In this document: positions 5,873-12,371 of the stretch, piece after piece
Layout of the letters: each line of letters opens with the position of its first letter
Position numbering within the stretch: the stretch's first letter is position 1
DNA from: Caldifarciminota bacterium
Lineage (GTDB): Bacteria > Hydrothermota > Tepidihabitantia > Tepidihabitantales > Tepidihabitantaceae
Assembly (NCBI GenBank): GCA_903908785.1
Contig: CAIVTL010000320.1
Span: 1 to 12,886, forward strand
Direction of reading: 5' to 3'
Length of the DNA: 12,886 nt
Made by a program: the position numbers and the translations under genes
Notes under the pieces: model-generated
The model's database searches: none
Told to the model about the DNA's origin: nothing
The model's input: the letters and a program-made list of their open reading frames with translations, nothing else

Positions 5873-6805
5873 TCAATCGAAGTTTATGCGCTCGCGCTCG
5901 ACCACCAGCGGCATCTTGCGCACGTGAGTGTGAATCGAGCCGACGTATTCGCCGACGATGCCCAGAAAGAAGAGCTGGACCGATGAAAAGAAGAATATCC
6001 CGACCACAATCGGCGCCAGACCCAACGAGAAGCTTTTCCAGTAGACCAGTTTGTACACGAGGTAGAATAGCGCGGCCAGCAGGCTGACCCCGGCCGACGC
6101 GAACCCGAGCATGGTTGCGAGCCGCAGCGGCACTTTTGAGTAGCTCGTCATGCCCAGCAGTGCCATGTCAAACAGCACGTAGAAACTGCTCTTGGTCTTG
6201 CCGTGTTGGCGCCTCGGCTGGACGAAGGCTACCTTGGCGGCTTCGAATCCAATGTCCGCGATGAGACCCCGGAAGTAGGGATAGGGGTCGTCCAGCGCCC
6301 GAATGATTTCGATGACCTGCCGATCGTATAGACCGAAGCCGGTATACTGCTCGACGAGGTCCACGTCCGAGAGCCGGCTGAGGATACGGTAGTAGAGTTG
6401 CCGGAACCCGTACATCAGGCGCGATTCTTCGCTTTCCTTCTTTACCGCCATCACGACCTTGTAGCCTTGCTCCCACTTGGCGATGAAGTCTCCGATGAGC
6501 CGGGGCGGGTCCTGCAGGTCCGAGGCCATGGCGATGATCGCCTCGCCCTTCGCTTGCAGCAGCGCGTGGTAGCCGGACCGGACGTGGCCGAAGTTGCGCG
6601 CATTGACGATGACTTTCACGCGCTTGTCCTTCCTGGCAATCTCGCGGAGGATGGCGACGGTCTGGTCCTTGGAGGCGTTGTCTATGAAGATCATCTCCCA
6701 ATCATAGCCGGGTAGTTCGGCAAAGACCTCGGCCACCTGCCGATAGAGTTCGGCGACGTTCTCTTCTTCGTTGAAGCAGCCGGTCACGACGCTGACGAAT
6801 TTCAC
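5873..6805 (-). CDS. GT2 family polyprenyl-phosphate-type glycosyltransferase (GtrB/ArnC/DPM1-like)
   Basis: This 310-residue protein has a GT-A fold N-terminal half: SVVTGCFNEEENV (residues 5-17), FIDNASKDQT (40-49), and the metal-binding ASDLQDPP at 94-101 with D96 and D99. RRQHGKTKSSF (198-208) corresponds to the conserved R-x-x-GxSK region of dolichol-phosphate mannose synthase-like enzymes. Two C-terminal membrane helices (about 228-252 and 262-290) fit GtrB/ArnC-type proteins, which transfer a nucleotide sugar to polyprenyl phosphate at the cytoplasmic face. The start is GTG at 6805, set by the excellent ribosome site at 6809-6816. It lies between a GT-C transferase (upstream) and a YbhN-like protein (downstream), which together suggest a lipid-linked sugar transfer unit. 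The sugar is not predictable from sequence; a hexose or aminosugar is as likely as pseudaminic acid, which is normally CMP-activated. Confidence 0.92.
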   Translation of the reverse strand: MKFVSVVTGCFNEEENVAELYRQVAEVFAELPGYDWEMIFIDNASKDQTVAILREIARKDKRVKVIVNARNFGHVRSGYHALLQAKGEAIIAMASDLQDPPRLIGDFIAKWEQGYKVVMAVKKESEESRLMYGFRQLYYRILSRLSDVDLVEQYTGFGLYDRQVIEIIRALDDPYPYFRGLIADIGFEAAKVAFVQPRRQHGKTKSSFYVLFDMALLGMTSYSKVPLRLATMLGFASAGVSLLAALFYLVYKLVYWKSFSLGLAPIVVGIFFFSSVQLFFLGIVGEYVGSIHTHVRKMPLVVERERINFD

Positions 6806-6808
6806 GGT

Positions 6809-6816
6809 TCACCTCC
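6809..6816 (-). promoter_or_regulatory. Strong ribosome binding site for the GT2 gene, containing the upstream stop
   Basis: Minus-strand GGAGGTGA is fully complementary to the 16S anti-Shine-Dalgarno core. Its GGAGG ends six bases before the GTG at 6805, and its final TGA is the stop codon of the preceding GT-C gene. It is the best ribosome site in the operon and favours the GTG start. Confidence 0.8.
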
Positions 6817-8473
6817 CTTGCGGCAGAGCCGGTGCGGGCTCGTGCCACTGCAGCCGGGCATAGTCGATGCACTTCCGGCCATCGGTGTAATAGCGGTAGT
6901 CGGTCTCTTGAATCAGGCGGACTAGCTCGTCGGCTTCGGTCAGGTCGGGTCGGACGTAGTAGTAGTCAACCCAGCGCGGCGACGGGCCGAACGCGGCCGC
7001 CAGTCGGTAGCCGCGGGCCTCGGCGTAGTCCTTCATGACGAGCTCGGTTTCGTAAAGTGCTTCGTTCTCAATCAGGAATTCATCACGGCTGGGCGCGACC
7101 AGCGGCGAGAAGCCGAGTGCCTGAAACTGGATGATCTCAGGATGATACCGGTCGAGGTACTCGGGTGTCACCAGGCCGTGATGGGCGACCCACTGGTCGT
7201 TCAGTCCCCAGGCGTCGAGCGCCCGCCATTCGGAGACGAGCGGCAGCAGTCCGGCATCAGTCGTCGCGATCGTGTAGCCCCGGTCGCGATACCGTGCCAG
7301 CTTGGCGGCGACGTCGTAGCGGCCATCCGGGAAGAACTCGACCTGGAACTGGTAGCGTTGCCAGACAAGCGCTCCGGCAAGCCCGACACCGACGAGGATG
7401 ACGGCCGTCGCGTGCCTTCGCCAATTCCGAAGCGTCGGGAGCCGCAGTCGGTCGCGGTAGTTCTCCAGGAATGCAGGTATGGCGAGCAGTATGACCGGTA
7501 GAATCGCATACTGGAATCGGCCGTACCAGTTCATCTCGTTGGACAGGAGAACCCAGATGAGCGTAAATCCAGTCACCGGAATGAGCGAGGCCGTTGCCTC
7601 ACGCGAGGGGCGTGCATCCCTCACAATGATACCGAGCACCACGGCAACACCGAGCAGCGGGGCACAGAGCTGAAGGATGTTGTGCATGGACGCGAGCAGC
7701 GAGCGGAGATGAAGCAATCCACCGCCCTTCCGGTAGAACGGGTTGGGCAGGGGGTAGCCAAAGTAGTGCCAGCGCCAGAGGAAGTACGCAAGACCGAGCA
7801 CGCCGAAGACGACGACGTAGCAGGTGAAGAACCGCCGTGACGCACGCGGGCCCAGGTACCAGATCACGGCCGCAGCCATGAGCAGCGACAGCAGGACGCC
7901 CTCGGGCCGGGTCAGCCCCATCAGCAGCGAGCTCAGGGCGAAGAGCACCGCGTAGGCGGTCGAGTTCCGGCGAAAGACCATGACCGCGCACAGCCAGGTG
8001 GTCAGGGCGAACAGGGCGAAGAAGGTCGTGCCGAAAGATGAGTTTATGTAGTTCAGAGCCGGGCCGACAGCGATGTAGGCACCTAGGAACGCCGCCAGCC
8101 ACGCGGGCGCGCGAAAGAGACGCCGCGCCGAGACGAAGATGAGGGCTACGGTGAGAAGATGGGCGATGAAGGAGAGCCACTGGGGAGCGCGGGTGAGTGG
8201 TACGCCGAGCTTCGATACCAGGGCGACGACAATCATGAACAGGAAATCGGTGGCCCCGTCCACCGGCGGCTGACCCAGGTTCCAGACGATGCCGTGGCCC
8301 TGGGCGATGTGCTGGGAGTAGCGCATCAGGATTGCGGCGTCCTCAAACGGGTGCGCGGCGAAGTTGAAGAGCGCCGCGAATACCAGGACCGCCACGGCCA
8401 GCACACCGGCCAGCCACACCAGGTCGGTCCCGGTCACGCGACTATCGCTCGACGTCATCCGGTTCGAGCTCAC
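6809..8473 (-). CDS. GT-C membrane glycosyltransferase, AftB-like
   Basis: The 554-residue polytopic protein has, after its first membrane helix (about residues 18-40), FEDAAILMRYSQHIAQGHG (43-61), then IVWNLGQPPVDGATDFL (62-78). This D-A-x-I-x-x-R-Y ... G-x-G-x-V-W-N-x-G pattern is known from AftB-type terminal arabinofuranosyltransferases and relatives; the E44-D45 pair is the likely catalytic/metal acidic site. TRPEG (188-192), YFGYPLPNPFYRKG (237-250) and GRFQYAILP (318-326) are further family blocks. The last ~180 residues are soluble and rich in Tyr/Trp/Arg. Such enzymes use polyprenyl-phosphate sugars outside the membrane, and the next gene is a GT2 able to make that donor. The GTG at 8473 overlaps the pseH stop as GTGA; an ATG at 8458 is an alternative start. 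The acceptor is unknown. Confidence 0.82.
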   Translation of the reverse strand: MSSNRMTSSDSRVTGTDLVWLAGVLAVAVLVFAALFNFAAHPFEDAAILMRYSQHIAQGHGIVWNLGQPPVDGATDFLFMIVVALVSKLGVPLTRAPQWLSFIAHLLTVALIFVSARRLFRAPAWLAAFLGAYIAVGPALNYINSSFGTTFFALFALTTWLCAVMVFRRNSTAYAVLFALSSLLMGLTRPEGVLLSLLMAAAVIWYLGPRASRRFFTCYVVVFGVLGLAYFLWRWHYFGYPLPNPFYRKGGGLLHLRSLLASMHNILQLCAPLLGVAVVLGIIVRDARPSREATASLIPVTGFTLIWVLLSNEMNWYGRFQYAILPVILLAIPAFLENYRDRLRLPTLRNWRRHATAVILVGVGLAGALVWQRYQFQVEFFPDGRYDVAAKLARYRDRGYTIATTDAGLLPLVSEWRALDAWGLNDQWVAHHGLVTPEYLDRYHPEIIQFQALGFSPLVAPSRDEFLIENEALYETELVMKDYAEARGYRLAAAFGPSPRWVDYYYVRPDLTEADELVRLIQETDYRYYTDGRKCIDYARLQWHEPAPALPQGR

Positions 8474-9030
8474 TTAGTCTTGCGCTCCGACCACTGCGAC
8501 CGTTTGAGGCGCATTACCGCTATGCTTCGCCTGACGCCCTCCTTGACTTGCTCCCTGCCCATCGACGAGTCCTCGGTGAAGCCGACGCGGCGGTAGAGCC
8601 GCCTCGCCTCGGCGTTGTCCGCAAACATACTCAGCATGACGTGCTCAAGCTTGAGCACATTGAACGCGAAGTCAAGCAGGACCTCGCTGGCCTCGAACGC
8701 GATGCCCCGTCCCCGCCGGTCGGGTTCCCCGATGATCACGCCGTATTCGGCCTCGGCGCCGGTGATTCTCGACAGGCCGATTGTGCCGCAGGGCCGGTTG
8801 TCATCCTTGCTTACGATGACGAACTCGAGGCGATTGCCGGCGGCGCGCATGCTGCGCAGCCAGGCCTTGTGCTCCGCGCGGGTGGGCGGCCGCTCGCTGA
8901 ATAGCCGGTGTGCGACCAGGGGGTCGGCGCGCCACCGCAGGATCAAGTCGGTGTCGGTATCGGTCAACGGCCGCAGGTAGATGCGTTCGCCCTCGAGTCG
9001 CTCCGGCACGGGGACGACCGGAGACTTCAT
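8470..9030 (-). CDS. pseH: PseH, GNAT acetyltransferase for pseudaminic acid synthesis
   Basis: This 186-residue GNAT protein begins with RLEGERIYLRPLTDTDTDLILRWR (11-34 region), typical of RimJ/PseH-type acetyltransferases. The acetyl-CoA pyrophosphate loop is DRRGRGIAFEA at residues 104-114, and the later strand-helix ADNAEARRLYRRVGF (137-151) is standard for the fold. In the pathway PseH N-acetylates UDP-4-amino-4,6-dideoxy-N-acetyl-beta-L-altrosamine, the PseC product, giving the substrate of PseG. The name rests mainly on context between pseI and glycosyltransferases, because sequence alone would also fit other N-acetyltransferases. The ATG at 9030 overlaps the pseI stop (ATGA). An in-frame upstream start at 9081 would run 50 bases into pseI and adds a non-homologous extension, so it was rejected. 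Confidence 0.86.
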   Translation of the reverse strand: MKSPVVPVPERLEGERIYLRPLTDTDTDLILRWRADPLVAHRLFSERPPTRAEHKAWLRSMRAAGNRLEFVIVSKDDNRPCGTIGLSRITGAEAEYGVIIGEPDRRGRGIAFEASEVLLDFAFNVLKLEHVMLSMFADNAEARRLYRRVGFTEDSSMGREQVKEGVRRSIAVMRLKRSQWSERKTK

Positions 9031-10082
9031 GAGCCGCTGATCAGGTTCCAGCTCAGGGGCGTGCCGCGCATGATGTCGCACGCCGCTTTGCGGCCGAGGA
9101 CTTCCTTCAGGTGGCGCGTGTGCAGCCCGTGGCCCGGGCGGATGGCGCGCACGTTGGACGCGGCAAAGGGCTCACCTTTCTTCACGTCCGCAACCACGAA
9201 CAGCGAACGGCGGAATACGAGGCTGTTCCGCTCGCCGGGCGCCGGCTCATAGCTGATTCCGCCCAGTGCCTGCTCGACCAGCCGGATGTCGTCAACCATC
9301 GCCTTGAACTCGGCGGGTTCCATGGAGAAACTTGAGTCGGGGCCCCCGTCCGTCCGCCGTAGCGTGAAGTGTTTCTCGACCAGCACCGCGCCGAGAGCAA
9401 CTGCGGCGATTGCCGTCGCCGAACCCAGCGTGTGGTCCGATAGCCCCACCGGCGCGTCGAACTTCAGCGCCATGTCGGGTATGGTGCGCAGATTCATCTC
9501 TGCCGGCTGCGCCGGGTACCCGCTGGTACACTTGAGCAGCACGATTTCGTTTGCTCCGGCGCCGCGCAGCGTCTCAACTCCCTCGCGGATTTCCGCCAGC
9601 GTCGCCATCCCGGTCGAGACAATCACCGGTCTGCCCGTTCTGCCGATCTTCTCGAGCAGCGGGATGTCAACCAGCTCAAACGACGCCACTTTGTAGGCAG
9701 GCACATCGAGCCGCTCCAGGAAATCCACCGCCGTGGCGTCGAACGGCGTCGAGAAGAGCTCCATGCCCAGCCGCTGTGCTTCGGCCTGCAACGGTTCGTG
9801 CCAATCCCACGGTGTGTATGCTTCGCCGTACAGCTCGTAGAGCGTCCTGCCCTGCCATGGCGTGTTGCCCGGCACCACGAACCACTCGCGGTTACAGTCA
9901 ATCGTCATCGTGTCGGGCGTGTAGGTCTGAATCTTGATTGCGTCGGCTCCGCAGTCCCGCGCCGTCCGGATGATTTCCATGGCCCGGTCCAGTTGTTGGT
10001 TGTGGTTCGCCGAAATCTCAGCGACGATCAGCGTCTTCTCGTCCTTGCCGATCCAACGCCCGCCGATCCGTATCCGGTTCAG
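9027..10082 (-). CDS. pseI: PseI, pseudaminic acid synthase (NeuB/SAF superfamily)
   Basis: The 351-residue enzyme condenses 6-deoxy-AltdiNAc with phosphoenolpyruvate to give pseudaminic acid. Seen: LIVAEISANHNQ (18-29), KIQTYTPDTMT (50-60), FSTPFD (110-115), KVASFE (131-136), STGMAT (156-161), LLKCTSGYP (182-190), VGLSDHTLG (212-220) and VEKHFTL (235-241), all NeuB-family TIM-barrel blocks. The KIQTYTPDT form and DHTLG fit PseI better than NeuB. A SAF domain occupies about 290-351. The first ATG (9980) would remove the conserved first strand with AEISANH. The start is therefore set at CTG 10082, which overlaps the pseG stop as CTGA and has AGGAG five bases upstream; no ATG, GTG or TTG lies in frame nearby. 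The resulting length agrees with known PseI (about 340-350). Confidence 0.94.
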   Translation of the reverse strand: MNRIRIGGRWIGKDEKTLIVAEISANHNQQLDRAMEIIRTARDCGADAIKIQTYTPDTMTIDCNREWFVVPGNTPWQGRTLYELYGEAYTPWDWHEPLQAEAQRLGMELFSTPFDATAVDFLERLDVPAYKVASFELVDIPLLEKIGRTGRPVIVSTGMATLAEIREGVETLRGAGANEIVLLKCTSGYPAQPAEMNLRTIPDMALKFDAPVGLSDHTLGSATAIAAVALGAVLVEKHFTLRRTDGGPDSSFSMEPAEFKAMVDDIRLVEQALGGISYEPAPGERNSLVFRRSLFVVADVKKGEPFAASNVRAIRPGHGLHTRHLKEVLGRKAACDIMRGTPLSWNLISGS

Positions 10083-11110
10083 TCTCGCTCCTGACCGGCC
10101 AACTCCGCGACCGCAGCAGCAACACGCCCGGCTCCCCGTCCGTCGACCAAGCTGCGTCCGGCCGCGGCCATGGCTGCGCGCTCCTGCGGGTCCTTTGCCA
10201 GCCGTCGCACGTGTGTCCGAACCTTCGCCTCCAAGTCGCCTTCCTGCGCGTCACCGGCCCAGGTCAGCACTCGTGCTGCCTCGAATCCGACCAGGTTGCT
10301 GGTCTGGTTGTCTGCCAGCCGAATGGCCACGGTCGGTGTTGCAGTCGCCGCCAGTTCATACAGGGTCTGTCCACCACCTGAGACTGCGAGGTCGGCGTTG
10401 AGCATCAAACCGCGCATGTCGTCAGGCCGTTCATGCACCAGCGCCCGAGGTCCGATTGCAGCGGCCTCAGCCCTGATTTCGTTCAGGTCGTCGGACAACG
10501 GCCCGGCTACAACGTTTAGGTGAACCGGTTCCAGCTCAGCCGCGACCCAGCGCATCAGCCTTGGCATCAAGTTGGCCGGGTCGCTGCCGCCCAGAGTCAG
10601 GAGCACGGTGCCGACATGTACCGGGAAACTGCGATTCGGTTCCTCGGCAAACTCCGGTCGCAGCAGCGCGTAGGTCGGGCCGAGTAGCAGTCGAGCCGGG
10701 GACGTCGACCGATACGCTCCCGCGTCCATGCCGACCGTGCAATTCACCACCGTTGCGACCGGCAGTTCCCGGTCGGCAAGGTCGTCGATGGCGACCACCG
10801 GGCGGCCGGCTTCGGTCAGTCGTTGAAGGTAGTCGGTCGTGAAAGTGTACGAATCCGCCACGACTGCAGCCGGCGCCAGTTCCTGGATGCGCCTGACCGC
10901 TTCGATCGCGTCGCTTGCTCCGTTCTTTGTCATCGTACAGTCGAACCCGGAGCCGGAGACGATTTCGGCGACAGTGGCGTCACCATCGAGAAGAAACTCG
11001 CACCCGACCGACCGTTTCCGTAGCGCCACTGCCAGGGACAGACACCGGCGCACGTGGCCGAATCCAACACGTCGGCTACCGTGGGTTACGAACAGAACCG
11101 GGCCCATCAT
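10079..11110 (-). CDS. pseG: PseG, UDP-2,4-diacetamido-2,4,6-trideoxy-beta-L-altropyranose hydrolase
   Basis: The 343-residue product is a GT-B-fold, MurG-like nucleotide-sugar hydrolase that releases UDP from the PseH product. The N-terminal loop VGFGHVRRCLSLA (about 15-27) carries the His that is catalytic in characterised PseG (His19 counted from ATG 11110) and the usual RCL motif. LLTLGGSDPANL (middle) and AVSGGGQTLYELAATATPTVAI ... DNQ (about 255-285) form the nucleotide-binding C-terminal domain. Two adjacent ATGs (11110, 11107) are possible; neither has a clear ribosome site. The frame remains open further upstream into pseC, but that part is encoded by the 14-bp/7-bp repeat in the spacer and was left out. 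It is separated from pseC by 70 bp, the longest gap of the operon, and joined to pseI by a 4-base overlap. Confidence 0.91.
   Translation of the reverse strand: MMGPVLFVTHGSRRVGFGHVRRCLSLAVALRKRSVGCEFLLDGDATVAEIVSGSGFDCTMTKNGASDAIEAVRRIQELAPAAVVADSYTFTTDYLQRLTEAGRPVVAIDDLADRELPVATVVNCTVGMDAGAYRSTSPARLLLGPTYALLRPEFAEEPNRSFPVHVGTVLLTLGGSDPANLMPRLMRWVAAELEPVHLNVVAGPLSDDLNEIRAEAAAIGPRALVHERPDDMRGLMLNADLAVSGGGQTLYELAATATPTVAIRLADNQTSNLVGFEAARVLTWAGDAQEGDLEAKVRTHVRRLAKDPQERAAMAAAGRSLVDGRGAGRVAAAVAELAGQERD
10088..10092 (-). promoter_or_regulatory. Ribosome binding site deciding the pseI CTG start
   Basis: Minus-strand AGGAG lies five bases before CTG 10082, inside the last codons of pseG. It is the only good Shine-Dalgarno core near the N-terminus demanded by PseI homology. 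Confidence 0.6.
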
Positions 11111-11116
11111 GCGGGA

Positions 11117-11158
11117 AAAGTGCGAAGGACAAAGTGCAAAGGACAAAAGGCAGAGGGA
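11117..11158. repeat. Heptamer/14-mer repeat in the pseC-pseG spacer
   Basis: On the plus strand two 14-bp units that differ at one base (11117-11130 and 11131-11144) are followed by a decayed third (11145-11158). Each is two 7-bp sub-units: AAAGTGC then (G/A)AAGGAC. It occupies most of the 70-bp spacer between pseC and pseG. It has A/G-rich 7-bp steps like the repeats at 748-775 and 821-848. Confidence 0.75.
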
Positions 11159-11180
11159 AGGATGTAAGCCGGGTGCGGGT

Positions 11181-12371
11181 TCATTTGCGGTAGTGGGCAA
11201 CGACTTTGCAGACCGCGTTGATGACGTCGTCCGCGTCGGCATCGGTCATTGCATGGAACATCGGCAGGCTGATGAGGCGCTCGTATGCGTCCTCGGCCAC
11301 CGGCCACTGCCCTTTGGTATAACCGAGTTTCTGGTAGTACGGATGCCACGGCACCGGGATGTAGTGGACGTTCACGCCGATATTCTCCGCACGCAAGGCC
11401 TTGAATACCTCGGCCCGGCCGACTCTCAGACGTTCGAGGCCGAGCCGGATTGGGTACAGGTGCCAGACCGGAACCCGGTCAGTCTGCACAGTTATGGAAT
11501 CCACCTCGGGCACACCGGCGAAGCCGGTTGCGTATCGGGCGGCGATGGCCCGTCTGCGTTCTAGCCAGCGGTCGAGCTTCGTCAGTTGCGAGAGGCCCAG
11601 CGCGCACTGGATGTCGGTGAGCCGGTAGTTAAACCCAAGCTCGACCATCTCGTAGAACCAGGAGCCGGCGACACTCCGTTGGCGATGGTCGGTGGTGATG
11701 CCGTGGTTCCGGAATGCGCGCAGCCTGGCGTCCAGAGCCGGGTCGTTGGTTGTGACCATACCGCCTTCGCCGGTCGTGATGTGTTTTACCGGGTGAAGGC
11801 TGAACGTTGTCAGGTGAACTATCGAGCCGACAGTCCGGCCGCGGTAGGTGGCGCCCAGCGCGTGGGCCGCGTCCTCGATGAGTGTGATGTCCCGCGCGCG
11901 GCAGAGGGTACTGAGTTCGTCGAGGTCTGCCGGTTGGCCGGAGTAGTCAACCGCAATGATAGCGCGGGTGCGTTGGGTGATGAGTGGTTCGACTGCGGCC
12001 GGGTCGAGGTTCAGGGTGTCGGGCCGGACGTCGGCGAAGACTACGGTCCCACCCTGGTAGCGGACGCAGTTGGCACTGGCCGCGAACGTCATGGCGGGAA
12101 CGATTACCTCATCGCCCGGGCCGATTCCGGCGGCGAAAACCGCAGTGTGCAGCGCGGCCGTGCCGCTCGATACCGCCACGGCATGCCTGGCGCTCGTGCG
12201 GGCGGCGAAGGCCTGCTCGAATTCGGCGACAACCGGACCGGTGGTAAGCCAGTCGGACTGCAGGACCTCTGCAACCGCAGCGACGTCATCGTCGTCGATG
12301 ACCTGCCTGCCATAGGGAAGCATGGTCGGGCGGACGGGCGTGCCGCCTTCAACCGCGAGGCGGGAGTTCAC
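11181..12371 (-). CDS. pseC: PseC, PLP-dependent UDP-4-keto-6-deoxy-L-AltNAc aminotransferase
   Basis: The 396-residue protein is a DegT/DnrJ/EryC1/StrS (fold type I) aminotransferase. Seen: SSGTAALHTA (68-77, phosphate binding), VIVPAMTFAASAN (89-101), IEDAAHALGA (165-174, with D167 for the PLP ring nitrogen), FSLHPVKHITTGEGG (190-204, with K196 the internal aldimine lysine), and HYIPVPWHPYYQKLGY near 330-345. The S-LHPVKH-TTGEGG and VHYIPV-HPYY blocks are those of PseC. It aminates C4 of the PseB product using glutamate. The GTG start at 12371 overlaps the pseB stop (GTGA). Length fits the family (about 370-400). Confidence 0.94.
   Translation of the reverse strand: MNSRLAVEGGTPVRPTMLPYGRQVIDDDDVAAVAEVLQSDWLTTGPVVAEFEQAFAARTSARHAVAVSSGTAALHTAVFAAGIGPGDEVIVPAMTFAASANCVRYQGGTVVFADVRPDTLNLDPAAVEPLITQRTRAIIAVDYSGQPADLDELSTLCRARDITLIEDAAHALGATYRGRTVGSIVHLTTFSLHPVKHITTGEGGMVTTNDPALDARLRAFRNHGITTDHRQRSVAGSWFYEMVELGFNYRLTDIQCALGLSQLTKLDRWLERRRAIAARYATGFAGVPEVDSITVQTDRVPVWHLYPIRLGLERLRVGRAEVFKALRAENIGVNVHYIPVPWHPYYQKLGYTKGQWPVAEDAYERLISLPMFHAMTDADADDVINAVCKVVAHYRK

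Noticed and set aside
9027..10082. NeuB (sialic acid) or LegI (legionaminic acid) synthase instead of PseI
   Set aside because: The neighbours pseB, pseC and pseG with pathway-specific motifs, and the KIQTYTPDT and DHTLG blocks, fit PseI.
10839..11564. 241-codon rightward open frame
   Set aside because: Antisense to pseG, the spacer and pseC; no family features in the product.
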